Of a stretch of 64,000 nt of DNA, positions 15,021-23,758 are shown one piece after another; position 1 is the stretch's first letter; every line of letters begins with the position of its first letter. The notes below the pieces were generated by a model. It worked only from the letters and a program-made list of their open reading frames with translations, searched no databases and had not been told where the DNA came from. The DNA is from Fodinibacter sp963834965. Its GTDB lineage: Bacteria; Actinomycetota; Actinomycetes; Actinomycetales; Dermatophilaceae. Position numbers and translations under genes: made by a program. Where the stretch lies: contig CAWIEI010000031.1 in assembly GCA_963834965.1 (NCBI GenBank), forward strand, positions 62,001-126,000, read 5' to 3'.

Positions 15021-17723
15021 GTGGGCAGGATCAGTTCGAGGGGCCGGGTCGGCGCACGCCTCGCCTCGGTGTTCGCGCTCGTGCTGGCCGCGGCGTTGGC
15101 GGGCGAGGTGGCGGATGCCGGAACGGTGCCGGCGGCGGTCGCCGGGGGCGCCGCGCCGACCGCGGCGAGCCCCATCGGCCTGCCGGTGGCGGACGTCCCC
15201 CAGTCCGGCGCCTACCGCGCCCTGCCCGCGGCGCGCCTGCTCGACACCCGTATCGCCGGGGTTCCCCTCGCCCGTGGCGGCCGACTCGTCATCCCGGTGC
15301 TCGGGCGGCTCGGCGTGCCGCCCACCGGGGTCGGTGCCGTGCAGCTGCACGTCACCGCCGTCGGCGCCAGCGCCGCGAGCCACCTCACCGTTCACCCGTC
15401 GGGCGTGGCCCCCACCACCTCCTCGCTGAACTACGAGGTGGGTCGCGCGGTCGGCAACACCGTCACCGCCCGCCCCGGTCTCGACGGCGCCGTGGTGGTC
15501 ACGAACGGCACGGCGACGGTGCACGTCGTCGTCGACCTCGTGGGCTGGGCGCAGGCCACCCCCAGGCCCGACGACCCGGGCCTGCACGCGATCGCACCAC
15601 GACGGGTCTGGGACAGCCGCACCGCGGGCCGGCCGATCGACGTGCGCGGCACGACCGTGGCCGTCGTTGGTGGCGCGGTGCCCGCTGTCGCGACGGCCGT
15701 GATCGCCAACCTCACCACGGTCGGGGCGAGCGCCAGCGGCCTGCCCCTCCTGTCGTGGGCCGCGGGCGGGCCTCGACCCACGACGTCCAACGGCAACACG
15801 GTGCGCGGTGCCCCCGTGGCCACCCAGGTCGTCGTCGGCATCGGGACCGGGGGCCGCGTGGCCCTGGCCACGGGTGGGGGCACCACCCACCTCGTGCTCG
15901 ACGTCGTCGGCTACCTCGTCGGCCCACGCACGCAGCTCACCGCGGGCGACGGCCTGCTGCGCAGCATCCCACCGCTGCGGCTGGTCGACACCCGCAGGAC
16001 GGGTGTGCCGCTCGCGACCGGGCAGCGTCTGGTCCAGCAGGTCACGGGTCGCGGCGGCGTGCCGAGCGACGCCAGCGCCGCACTCGTCACGATCACGTCG
16101 GTGCCGGGGCCCAAGAACACCGGAACGCTCGTCGTGGTCGGCAACGGCGAGGCCAAGCCGCCCACCTCCGACCTGAACGCCCGGACCGATGTGCCCGTCG
16201 CGCGGCAGGTGATCACGCGGCTCGGCGTCGAAGGCGGCATCGCCGTCGTCCGCACCGGCGGCACGGGGCACGTCGTCGTCGACCTCGTCGGCTATGTCAG
16301 CTCGGTGCCCGCACCCAGGGTCGGGGCCCCGACGGCCGGCCTTCTCGGGGGCGGCGACCCCACGGGGGCGCTCGGGCCCGAGGCGGCAGACCTCCTGCGA
16401 GGTTCCGTGAAGTACGGCCTGACCACGTGGTGGGCCAACCCGGCTCAGGCGCAGGCCCTGCTGGCCCGGCCGATGGACTCGGCGGCGCAGAGCGACGCCA
16501 CCGACGCCGTCCGACGGGTGTCGATGGAGGCCCTCGGGATCTCCACCGCGGTCGCCACCGGGGTGTATCGCCCCGCCGAGACAGGGATGTCGGAGGCGCA
16601 GGCCCTCGACGTCGTCAGCACCATCGTCGGCTCGGTCGCCTGCCGCCACCGCGCGAACGTTCTCGGTGGATGGGGGCAGAGCTGGCAGAGCACCATGTGG
16701 TCGTCGCTGGCCGCCCGGGCCGCGTGGCTGTCATGGGCCGACATGCCCGAGCAGACCCGCACCTGCGTGCGGGCGATGGTGCTGTCGGAGGCCGACTTCG
16801 CGACGAGGATCGATCCCGCGACGATGGTGTCCGCCGCTGGTGTGCTCCTCCACCCGGGGAACTCGGCGGCAGAGGAGAACTCCTGGTACGCCCTGGCCCC
16901 CGCCATGGCCGTCGCGATGATGCCGGCCGCGGAGCGACGCGATGTGTGGCGCGCGGCCCAGGTGCGCCTCCTGGCCGCTTCGTGGACCCGGCCGGCCGAC
17001 CTCGCGCAGGACTCCGTGGTCGACGGCCGGCCCTTGACCGACCTCGTGTCGGGGTCGAACGTCGAGGACGACGGCACGGTCATCAACCACGACCGGATCG
17101 CGCCCGACTACTCCACCAACGCCTACCAGAACATCGACGCCGTCCTCCTCGCCACGCTGGCGGGGCAGCGGGCGCCCCAGGCGGCCATGCTCGGGCTGCC
17201 GGCGGTGTATGCCGCGCTGGGGACGAACACCTATTCGGTCGCCTCTGGGTTCCTCACCCCCGGCGGCACGGTCTACGACCCGCTGTCTCCTTTCCAGCCG
17301 GCGCGCTTCGGGGTCTACTACCCGCAGGGCTGCGACTGGGGCCTGGGGCAGGTGCTGCCCTACGCCCTGTTCGACGCCCAGGCGGCGGCCTACGGGTTCG
17401 GGGGCGCCGCCGGCACCCCGGCCGACGCCGCGGCGGCGGCTGCCCGCCACCTCGCCGAGGCCACCCAGATGCAGCAGCGCTACGGCGACGGGCACCTGTA
17501 CGCCGGCCCCGCCGAGTACAAGTACGTCGGGCGCGAGGAGCACACCGCCCAGCTGGCCGCCCAGCTCGTGCTGACCCTCGCGCTGGCCACCCCGGGTGGG
17601 GCCGCCGCTGCGGTGGCCCCGGCCCACGTCGCCGTCACCCCGCTGGGCCAGCTGCAGGCGCCGCCGGCGCCGGCGAACGAGTCGCGCCTCATGCAGGCGG
17701 GGCAGCCGGGGCCGGCCGGCTGA
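15021..17723 (+). CDS. Secreted protein with three beta-repeats and a large helical C-terminal domain
   Basis: I do not recognise a function. From GTG 15021 the protein has 900 residues and starts with a signal peptide (Arg-rich n-region, then LASVFALVLAAALAG). Three repeats of about 118 residues follow (roughly 63-180, 187-305, 311-425). Each opens with a DTR/DSR motif (ARLLDTR, RRVWDSR, LRLVDTR) and closes with HVVVDLVGW, HLVLDVVGY or HVVVDLVGY. The C-terminal 450 residues are Trp- and Ala-rich and helical (YALAPAMAVAMMPAAERR, YKYVGREEHTAQLAAQLV), possibly an alpha/alpha toroid as in some polysaccharide-acting enzymes. GGAACGGAA lies upstream of the chosen start; ATG 14925 and 14976 are in-frame alternatives. 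The 3' end overlaps the convergent gene by 35 bp. Confidence 0.75.
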   Translation: MGRISSRGRVGARLASVFALVLAAALAGEVADAGTVPAAVAGGAAPTAASPIGLPVADVPQSGAYRALPAARLLDTRIAGVPLARGGRLVIPVLGRLGVPPTGVGAVQLHVTAVGASAASHLTVHPSGVAPTTSSLNYEVGRAVGNTVTARPGLDGAVVVTNGTATVHVVVDLVGWAQATPRPDDPGLHAIAPRRVWDSRTAGRPIDVRGTTVAVVGGAVPAVATAVIANLTTVGASASGLPLLSWAAGGPRPTTSNGNTVRGAPVATQVVVGIGTGGRVALATGGGTTHLVLDVVGYLVGPRTQLTAGDGLLRSIPPLRLVDTRRTGVPLATGQRLVQQVTGRGGVPSDASAALVTITSVPGPKNTGTLVVVGNGEAKPPTSDLNARTDVPVARQVITRLGVEGGIAVVRTGGTGHVVVDLVGYVSSVPAPRVGAPTAGLLGGGDPTGALGPEAADLLRGSVKYGLTTWWANPAQAQALLARPMDSAAQSDATDAVRRVSMEALGISTAVATGVYRPAETGMSEAQALDVVSTIVGSVACRHRANVLGGWGQSWQSTMWSSLAARAAWLSWADMPEQTRTCVRAMVLSEADFATRIDPATMVSAAGVLLHPGNSAAEENSWYALAPAMAVAMMPAAERRDVWRAAQVRLLAASWTRPADLAQDSVVDGRPLTDLVSGSNVEDDGTVINHDRIAPDYSTNAYQNIDAVLLATLAGQRAPQAAMLGLPAVYAALGTNTYSVASGFLTPGGTVYDPLSPFQPARFGVYYPQGCDWGLGQVLPYALFDAQAAAYGFGGAAGTPADAAAAAARHLAEATQMQQRYGDGHLYAGPAEYKYVGREEHTAQLAAQLVLTLALATPGGAAAAVAPAHVAVTPLGQLQAPPAPANESRLMQAGQPGPAG

Positions 17724-18735
17724 GGTTGACGTAGGCGTGGTGCCGCTCGAAGCCGTACCGCTCGTAGAGCGCCAGCGCCGTGGTGTTGTCGGTGTCGGTC
17801 TGCAGGTGCAGCGACGCGGCGCCGGCCGCGTCGGCGGTGCGGGCGAGGGCGCGCAGCATCGCCGACGCGACCCCCCGGCGACGGGCGGTCGGGTCGACCC
17901 ACATCGCAGCGATGCCGCCCCAGGCCGCCGCCAGGCCGAGCCGGCCGATGCCGATGACGCCCCCGTCGTCGTCGCGCACCGTCGCGAACGCCTGCGCCGG
18001 GGAACCGGTGAGGATGGCGCGCGCAGCCTCGTCGTCGACCGGGCGGTAGGCCCGGTACGCGGCGAACCACTCGTCGGTCAGCCCGGCATCCACCCCCACT
18101 CCTTGCGGATTCCCCACGTCCCCGGGGCCGCCGGGAGGTGGGGAGTCCGCAATCAGTCGGGTGGGGGCGGTGAGGGTGAGGGTCGCGACGCGGGCGACGT
18201 ACCCTCGCCGCAGCGCCTCGGCGCCGACGGCGTCGTCGACGGGGTCGAACCCGACCGGCCCGGCAACGGTGAGGTTGGGCGCCAGGCCGCGCTCGGCATA
18301 CCACTGCTGCACCGTGTCGAGGGCGGCCGGCACCGGGACGCCGGGGCTGCCGGCGGTCATCACCGAGTTGGCCCGCTGGGTGAAGCCGCGCGAGGCCCGC
18401 AGCACCCAGTCGCCGAGCCGGGCGGTGTCCATCGCCGGCCACGCCCCGACCATCACCCGCTGGAGGTCCTCGACCGACAGGGCGCGGTGCGGCCTGCCCC
18501 GTCGGGAGGCCGTCGGGGGGATCTCCTTCAGCGCCGTCACCTCGGTGCGGGGCACCCGCACCTCGCCGCGGCGGGTGCGCACCACGAGGACGCCGTCGTC
18601 GTCGGAGACCAGCTCGCCGACCACGTCGCTGAGGGTCGCGCCGGTGAGCGCGTCGGGGCTCGAAAGGCGGTGGCGCACCACGACTCGAGAACCCACCCGC
18701 GCGTCACCATCCGACCCGACCTCCGGCGCGACCAT
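17689..18735 (-). CDS. N-acetylglutamate synthase, CG3035-type GNAT protein
   Basis: This protein has about 348 residues. The N-terminal SH3-like part (RVGSRVVVRHRL, TRRGEVRVPRTEVTALKEI) is followed by a segment conserved in the Corynebacterium Cg3035 family (DWVLRASRGFTQRANSV, DTVQQWYAERGLAPNLTV). A GNAT domain ends the protein (MWVDPTARRRGVASAMLRAL, ALYERYGFE). Cg3035 provides the first step of arginine synthesis, acetylating glutamate with acetyl-CoA. ATG 18735 is chosen because TACTAT ends 7 bases before it, suggesting a leaderless transcript; ATG 18744 is an alternative. It is divergent from fdxA and shares the promoter core with it. Another acyl acceptor cannot be excluded. Confidence 0.72.
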   Translation of the reverse strand: MVAPEVGSDGDARVGSRVVVRHRLSSPDALTGATLSDVVGELVSDDDGVLVVRTRRGEVRVPRTEVTALKEIPPTASRRGRPHRALSVEDLQRVMVGAWPAMDTARLGDWVLRASRGFTQRANSVMTAGSPGVPVPAALDTVQQWYAERGLAPNLTVAGPVGFDPVDDAVGAEALRRGYVARVATLTLTAPTRLIADSPPPGGPGDVGNPQGVGVDAGLTDEWFAAYRAYRPVDDEAARAILTGSPAQAFATVRDDDGGVIGIGRLGLAAAWGGIAAMWVDPTARRRGVASAMLRALARTADAAGAASLHLQTDTDNTTALALYERYGFERHHAYVNLSRPAPAAPPA

Positions 18736-18742
18736 GGCGTGC

Positions 18743-18749
18743 ATAGTAT
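18743..18749. promoter_or_regulatory. Shared symmetrical -10 element for two divergent leaderless genes
   Basis: The near-palindrome CATAGTATG reads TAGTAT on the plus strand (18744-18749) and TACTAT on the minus strand (18748-18743). Each is followed by 7 bases and then an ATG: fdxA at 18757 and the acetylglutamate synthase at 18735. Neither start has a Shine-Dalgarno sequence. One melted region could therefore serve both directions. Confidence 0.6.
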
Positions 18750-18756
18750 GTGCGCC

Positions 18757-19083
18757 ATGACGTACGTGATCGCGCAGCCCTGTGTCGACGTCAAGGACAA
18801 GGCCTGCATCGAGGAGTGCCCCGTCGACTGCATCTACGAGGGTGAGCGCAGTCTCTACATCCACCCCGACGAGTGCGTCGACTGTGGTGCCTGCGAGCCG
18901 GTGTGCCCCGTCGAGGCCATCTACTACGAGGACGACGTCCCGGAACAGTGGGCCGACTACTACAAGGCCAACGTCGAGTTCTTCGACGACCTGGGCAGCC
19001 CCGGTGGCGCCGCCAAGATGGGCGTCATCCCCAAGGACCACCCGGTCATCGCCGACCTTCCCCCGCAGGTGAACGCCGAGTAG
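18757..19083 (+). CDS. fdxA: Seven-iron ferredoxin (3Fe-4S/4Fe-4S)
   Basis: This 108-residue low-potential electron carrier has the pattern of actinobacterial 7Fe ferredoxins. The first cluster uses C-(x)7-C-(x)3-C spacing in CVDVKDKACIEECPVDC, the second CVDCGACEPVCPVEA. The C-terminal extension (YKANVEFFDDLGSPGGAAKM) is typical of the family. The dapC gene starts 2 bp after its stop, the same pairing as fdxC-dapC in mycobacteria. There is no ribosome binding site; the start sits 7 bases behind TAGTAT. The electron partner is unknown; a link with the P450 at 48 kb is possible but unsupported. Confidence 0.93.
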   Translation: MTYVIAQPCVDVKDKACIEECPVDCIYEGERSLYIHPDECVDCGACEPVCPVEAIYYEDDVPEQWADYYKANVEFFDDLGSPGGAAKMGVIPKDHPVIADLPPQVNAE

Positions 19084-19085
19084 CG

Positions 19086-20246
19086 GTGCTCCACCTCCCC
19101 GACTTCCCCTGGGACTCGCTCGCTCCGACCAAGGAGCGGGCGAGTGCCTTTTTCGACCCAGCGCTCGGCGCGGCGGGCGAGGGGCTGGTCGACCTGTCGG
19201 TGGGCACGCCCGTCGACCCGACGCCCGCGGTGGTGCGCGAGGCGCTGGCCGAGGCGTCCGACGCGCACGGCTACCCGCTCACCTGGGGCACCGCCGACCT
19301 GCGCGAGGCCGTGGCCACCTGGTTCGCGGCCCGGCGCGGGGTGCCCGACGTCGACCCCGCCGGTGTGCTCCCGACCATCGGCTCCAAGGAGCTCGTGGCG
19401 TGGCTGCCCCTGCTGATGGGGCTGGGGGCGGGTGACGTCGTCGCCTTCCCCCGGGTCGCCTACCCCACCTACGACGTCGGGGCGCGGCTGGCCGGAGCCG
19501 TCCCTGTGGCGGTCGACGCGCTCACCGCGCTAGGCCCGCTGACGGCATCCACCACGCCGAAGCTGTTGTGGCTCAACACTCCTGGCAACCCCACCGGCAA
19601 GGTGCTGGGCATCGAGCACCTGGCGAAGGTCGTCTCCTGGGCGCGCGAGCACGGCGTCGTCGTCGCCTCCGACGAGTGCTACGCCGAGCTCGACTGGCGC
19701 CCGCGGCCCGAGGGGTCGCGCGAGCCTCCCACCACGCCCTCCATCCTCGACCCGCGCGTCGCGGGGGGCTCGCACGAGGGCCTGCTGTGCGTCTACTCGC
19801 TGTCCAAGCAGTCCAACCTGGCCGGCTACCGCGGGGCGTTCGTCGCCGGCGACCCGGCGCTGGTCGGTCGGCTGCTCGAGGTGCGCAAGCACGCCGGGAT
19901 GATGGTGCCGTGGCCGGTGCAGCGGGCCGTGCTCGCCGCGCTGTCGGATGTCGGCCACGTCACCGAGCAGAAGGCGCGCTATTCGGCGCGCCGCGCCGCG
20001 CTGCTGCCGGCCGTCGAGGCGTTCGGCCTGCGCGTCGACGACTCCGAGGCGGGGCTCTACCTCTGGGCCACGGCAGGGGAGGACGGGCGGGCCACGATCG
20101 AGCGGCTGGCCGCGCGCGGCATCCTCGCGGCGCCGGGCGACTTCTACGGTCCGGCCGGGGGCGAGCACGTGCGCATCGCGCTCACCGCGACCGACGAGCG
20201 CGTCGCTGCGGCCGTTCGTCGTCTCGGCCGACCCCACGAGGCCTAG
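19086..20246 (+). CDS. dapC: N-succinyldiaminopimelate aminotransferase
   Basis: This 386-residue fold-type I PLP enzyme transfers an amino group from glutamate to N-succinyl-2-amino-6-oxopimelate in the succinylase branch of lysine/diaminopimelate synthesis. The PLP lysine is in YSLSKQSNLAGYRGAF. The cofactor-binding asparagine appears in WLNTPGNPTGKV, and DECYAELDW contributes the conserved Asp/Tyr. GTG 19086 follows the ferredoxin stop by 2 bp, so the genes form an operon. dapD and dapE lie 3-5 kb downstream, supporting the assignment over other class I aminotransferases. Confidence 0.87.
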   Translation: MLHLPDFPWDSLAPTKERASAFFDPALGAAGEGLVDLSVGTPVDPTPAVVREALAEASDAHGYPLTWGTADLREAVATWFAARRGVPDVDPAGVLPTIGSKELVAWLPLLMGLGAGDVVAFPRVAYPTYDVGARLAGAVPVAVDALTALGPLTASTTPKLLWLNTPGNPTGKVLGIEHLAKVVSWAREHGVVVASDECYAELDWRPRPEGSREPPTTPSILDPRVAGGSHEGLLCVYSLSKQSNLAGYRGAFVAGDPALVGRLLEVRKHAGMMVPWPVQRAVLAALSDVGHVTEQKARYSARRAALLPAVEAFGLRVDDSEAGLYLWATAGEDGRATIERLAARGILAAPGDFYGPAGGEHVRIALTATDERVAAAVRRLGRPHEA

Positions 20247-20331
20247 GTCACGTTTCCTCTCCTGCCGATGCCCTGATCGCTGGTTGTAGGGTCGATCCGA
20301 CTCCGTGCCCGATCAGTAAGGAACCCCCGCC

Positions 20332-21618
20332 ATGACCGACGGTGCCACCCTGTCCGCCGCAGGCAAGCAGCTCGACCTGTCCCTCGTGCAGGCGACCGAG
20401 GGCAACAACGGCTACGACATCTCCGGCCTGCTCAAGGAGACCGGCAACGTCACCCTCGACGGCGGCTTCACCAACACGGCCAGCTGCACCAGCGCGATCA
20501 CCTACATCGACGGCGACCAAGGCATCCTGCGCTACCGCGGCTACCCGATCGAGCAGATCGCCGAGAAGTCGAACTTCATCGAGACCTCGTTCCTGCTGAT
20601 CTACGGCCACCTGCCGGCGCCCAGCGAGCTCGCCGACTTCGAGAGCCGCATCCGCGACCACACGATGCTGCACGAGGACCTCAAGGCGTTCTTCCAGGGC
20701 TTCCCGCGCGACGCGCACCCGATGCCGGTGCTGTCCTCGGCGGTCTCCGCGCTGTCGACCTTCTACCAGGACAGCCTGGACCCCTTCGACCAGGAGCAGG
20801 TCGAGATCTCGACCATCCGGCTGCTCGCGAAGCTGCCGACCATCGCGGCCTACGCCTACAAGAAGTCGATCGGCCAGCCGTTCCTCTACCCCGACAACGA
20901 CCTCTCGCTCGTCGAGAACTTCCTGCGGATGACCTTCGGTGTGCCCGCCACCGAGTACGAGATCGACCCCGACCTGGTCAAGGCCGTCGACCTGCTGCTC
21001 GTGCTGCACGCCGACCACGAGCAGAACTGCTCCACCTCCACCGTGCGGCTGGTGGGCTCCTCGCAGGCCAACCTGTTCGCGTCGGTGTCGGCCGGCATCA
21101 ACGCGCTGTTCGGCCCGCTGCACGGGGGCGCCAACCAGGCCGTGCTCGAGATGCTCGAGCGCATCCAGGGCGCGCACATCTCGACCGAGGAGTTCATGAC
21201 CAAGGTCAAGAACAAGGAGGACGGGGTGCGGCTGATGGGCTTCGGCCACCGGGTCTACAAGAACTACGACCCGCGCGCCGCCATCATCAAGAAGACCGCG
21301 CACTCCATCCTCGAGAAGTCGGCCGGTGGTGACGAGCTGCTCGAGATCGCCATGGGGCTGGAAGAGATCGCGCTCGCCGACGACTACTTCATCGAGCGCA
21401 AGCTCTACCCCAATGTCGACTTCTACACCGGGCTCATCTACAAGTCGATGGGCTTCCCGACGCGGATGTTCACGGTGCTGTTCGCCCTGGGTCGCCTCCC
21501 CGGCTGGATCGCCCAGTGGCGCGAGATGATCGAGGACCCCACCACCAAGATCGGCCGCCCGCGCCAGGTCTACATCGGCGAGAGCGAGCGCGACTACGTG
21601 CCGGTCGCCGACCGCTGA
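20332..21618 (+). CDS. gltA: Citrate synthase
   Basis: This 428-residue enzyme condenses acetyl-CoA with oxaloacetate to citrate, the entry of the TCA cycle. It is the long type II, hexameric form. Active-site segments are LHADHEQNCSTSTVR (His), GPLHGGANQAVLEML (His) and the Asp region NVDFYTGLIYKSMGFP; MGFGHRVYKNYDPRA contributes substrate-binding residues. ATG 20332 has AAGGAA upstream. A TAGGGT -10-like box at 20287-20292 would give a leader of about 35 nt. The gene is followed by a 63-bp repeat array at convergent gene ends. Confidence 0.96.
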   Translation: MTDGATLSAAGKQLDLSLVQATEGNNGYDISGLLKETGNVTLDGGFTNTASCTSAITYIDGDQGILRYRGYPIEQIAEKSNFIETSFLLIYGHLPAPSELADFESRIRDHTMLHEDLKAFFQGFPRDAHPMPVLSSAVSALSTFYQDSLDPFDQEQVEISTIRLLAKLPTIAAYAYKKSIGQPFLYPDNDLSLVENFLRMTFGVPATEYEIDPDLVKAVDLLLVLHADHEQNCSTSTVRLVGSSQANLFASVSAGINALFGPLHGGANQAVLEMLERIQGAHISTEEFMTKVKNKEDGVRLMGFGHRVYKNYDPRAAIIKKTAHSILEKSAGGDELLEIAMGLEEIALADDYFIERKLYPNVDFYTGLIYKSMGFPTRMFTVLFALGRLPGWIAQWREMIEDPTTKIGRPRQVYIGESERDYVPVADR

Positions 21619-21647
21619 CCCGAGCGGCCGCGCCGCGGTGAGGTGCT

Positions 21648-21810
21648 GCGGGAGGCGCGGCATGGCGCGCGGGGTGCATCACCCCAGCGGTGGTTCGCGG
21701 GGGAGGTGAGGCGGGGAGCGCGATAGGTCGCGCACGGTGCATCACCCCAGCGGTGGTTCGCGGGGGAGGTGAGGCGGGGAGCGCGATAGGTCGCGCACGG
21801 TGCATCACCC
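21648..21810. repeat. 63-bp intergenic repeat array A, about 2.5 units
   Basis: GTGCATCACC recurs at 21674, 21737 and 21800, exactly 63 bp apart. The two full units between them are nearly identical, and a diverged half unit (GGAGGCGCGGCATGGCGCGC) precedes them. Each unit places GGTGAGGC about 35 bp before GCATCACC, a degenerate inverted repeat. The same period, core and flanking GCGCGCGGGGTGCATCACC occur in array B at 61.6 kb, so the two are one family. Array A lies between the convergent 3' ends of gltA and the lysozyme-like gene. Confidence 0.85.
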
Positions 21811-21841
21811 GAGGTCCTGCACGCGTGTCGGGGAAGCAGCG

Positions 21842-22735
21842 TCAGGTGAGTGAGATGGTGACCGTGTTCGCGTCGGTGCCCGGCGCGGCATCCACGGTGT
21901 GCCAGGTGAGCGCCGAGTCCGACATGCCGCGGCGCCACTCGCGGTCGCCCACGACGACCCGGGTCGCGCCGGTGTCGATCGCCCGGGCCACCGCCCACGA
22001 GCCGACCGCCCAGGCGAGGTCGGGGCTGTCGGCCGACACGGTCACCGTGCCCTGGCCCGGCGTCGCCGAGATGCCGAAGTCCTTCTCCACCAGCGCGGCG
22101 ACCTTTGCCGCGTCGCCCGTGGTCTTCGGGTCCTTCAGGGCGCACACCATGCCGGCGTGGGTCTGGCCCGACAGCACCGACGCGGTCACCCTGGCCTGCG
22201 CCTCGTGTTGGGCGTAGGCCTCACCGGCCGCCGACCGCTGCACCTTCTGCGCCGCCTGCGCGATGTCCATCGAGGTGTAGCCCTTGATCTTCTCCAGGGC
22301 GTCGTAGAACTTGTTCGTCGAGTACTCCGGGTTGAGGATCTGCTCGGCGGTGCCCCACCCCTGTGAGGGCCGCTGCTGGAACAGCCCCAGCGAGTCGCGG
22401 TCGCCGAACTCCACGTTGCGCACCTTCGACTCCTGCATGGCCGTCGCGATCGCGATGCTCGCCGCGCGCGGCGGCATCCCCCTCTTCATGGCGATCGCGG
22501 TGATGGCGGCCGCGTTGCTCGCCTGGTCGGGGGCCCACGAGAAGGTCGTACCGGATGCCGTGACCTGGCACTGCTCGCCCGACACGATCGCGCGCAGGTG
22601 GTTCACCCCCAGGACGGCCGCCGTGCCGACGACCCCGAGCACGACGACGACGAGCCCCGCCACGAGGCGGCGCTGGCGCGGGGAGCGGGGCTGCTCCTCG
22701 GCGAGGGTGAAGGCCCCCCGGGTCGTGCGCGCCAT
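21842..22735 (-). CDS. Membrane-anchored lysozyme-fold (transglycosylase-like) protein
   Basis: This 297-residue protein has a cytoplasmic tail, one helix (LVAGLVVVVLGVVGTAAVLG, near 25-44) and an external domain. The segment AAITAIAMKRGMPPRAASIA, then AMQESKVRNVEFGDRDSLG and LFQQRPSQGWG, is the lysozyme-like pattern, with Glu in MQES as the likely catalytic residue. The last 90 residues form a separate alpha/beta region. Actinobacterial homologues are often mislabelled as metal transporters. It probably cleaves or binds peptidoglycan. ATG 22735 is chosen; dapD ends 60 bp upstream on the same strand. Confidence 0.7.
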   Translation of the reverse strand: MARTTRGAFTLAEEQPRSPRQRRLVAGLVVVVLGVVGTAAVLGVNHLRAIVSGEQCQVTASGTTFSWAPDQASNAAAITAIAMKRGMPPRAASIAIATAMQESKVRNVEFGDRDSLGLFQQRPSQGWGTAEQILNPEYSTNKFYDALEKIKGYTSMDIAQAAQKVQRSAAGEAYAQHEAQARVTASVLSGQTHAGMVCALKDPKTTGDAAKVAALVEKDFGISATPGQGTVTVSADSPDLAWAVGSWAVARAIDTGATRVVVGDREWRRGMSDSALTWHTVDAAPGTDANTVTISLT

Positions 22736-22794
22736 GCGGTGGTCGTCCTTCGTCAGCTCGGTCTCAGGTGCGTCGCGGTGGTCGCGGCGCGGGG

Positions 22795-23727
22795 TCAGTC
22801 GTTGGCGTGGAGTGCGGAGTTGAGCACGATGCCGTGCCCGTCGCGCGGGCGCGCCTCCACCGCTCCGGTCACCGAGTTGCGCAGGAAGAGCAGGTTGCTC
22901 TGCCCGGACAGCTCGCGCGCCTTGGTGACCGTGCCGTCGGGCAGGGTCACCTTCGTCCCGGCCGTGACGTAGAGCCCGGCCTCGACCACGCAGTCGTCGC
23001 CGAGGGCGATGCCCAGCCCGGACTCGGCTCCGAGCAGGCAACGCTCGCCGATGCTCACGCGTTCCGTGCCGCCACCGGAGAGGGTGCCCATCGTCGACGC
23101 CCCGCCCCCGATGTCGGAGCCGTCGCCCACGACGACCCCCTGGCTGATCCGGCCCTCGACCATCGAGGTGCCGAGCGTGCCGGCGTTGAAGTTGACGAAC
23201 CCCTCGTGCATGACGGTGGTGCCGCTGGCGAGGTGCGCGCCGAGCCGCACCCGGTCGGCATCCGCGATGCGCACGCCGCTCGGCACGACGTAGTCGGTCA
23301 TCCGCGGGAACTTGTCGACGCCGAACACCTGCACCGGGCCGCGGGCGAGCATCCGCATCCGGGCCAGCTCGAAGCCCTCGACCGCGCACGGGCCCTGCGA
23401 GGTCCACACCACGTTGGTGAGCACGCCGAACAGCCCGTCGAGGTTGACCGAGTTGGGCCGCACCAGCCGGTGCGAGAGCAGGTGCAGCCGCAGCCAGCCG
23501 TCGGCGGCGTCGGCGGGCGGTGCGTCGAGGTCGGCGGTGACCAGCCGCACCTCGCGGTGCACCCCGCGCGCGTCGTCGCGGCCCACCAGGGCCTCGAGCC
23601 CGGCGGGGGCCGCGAGCTCACCGGCACCGCCGGGCTCGCCGAGCGCCGGTGACGGGAACCAGGCGTCGAGGACGGTCCCGTCGTCGGTGCGGGTGAGCAG
23701 GGCGTGGCCCCAGGCGGTGCGCGTCAT
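22795..23727 (-). CDS. dapD: Tetrahydrodipicolinate N-succinyltransferase, actinobacterial type
   Basis: This 310-residue enzyme transfers succinyl from succinyl-CoA to tetrahydrodipicolinate, committing it to diaminopimelate and lysine. The N-terminal half matches the actinobacterial DapD group (RLHLLSHRLVRPNSVNLDGL). The left-handed beta-helix follows, with VRLGAHLASGTTVMHEGFVN, MVEGRISQGVVVGDGSDIGG and STMGTLSGGG. ATG 23727 stands 7 bases after TACGCT with no ribosome binding site, so the transcript is probably leaderless. dapE is divergent, its start 44 bp away. Confidence 0.93.
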   Translation of the reverse strand: MTRTAWGHALLTRTDDGTVLDAWFPSPALGEPGGAGELAAPAGLEALVGRDDARGVHREVRLVTADLDAPPADAADGWLRLHLLSHRLVRPNSVNLDGLFGVLTNVVWTSQGPCAVEGFELARMRMLARGPVQVFGVDKFPRMTDYVVPSGVRIADADRVRLGAHLASGTTVMHEGFVNFNAGTLGTSMVEGRISQGVVVGDGSDIGGGASTMGTLSGGGTERVSIGERCLLGAESGLGIALGDDCVVEAGLYVTAGTKVTLPDGTVTKARELSGQSNLLFLRNSVTGAVEARPRDGHGIVLNSALHAND

Positions 23728-23734
23728 GGCGACC

Positions 23735-23740
23735 AGCGTA
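23735..23740 (-). promoter_or_regulatory. -10 box for leaderless dapD
   Basis: TACGCT on the minus strand ends 7 bases before the dapD ATG at 23727. This fits TANNNT spacing for initiation at the A of the start codon. No Shine-Dalgarno sequence is present. Confidence 0.5.
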
Positions 23741-23758
23741 GAGGGGCGACCCGGTCGT

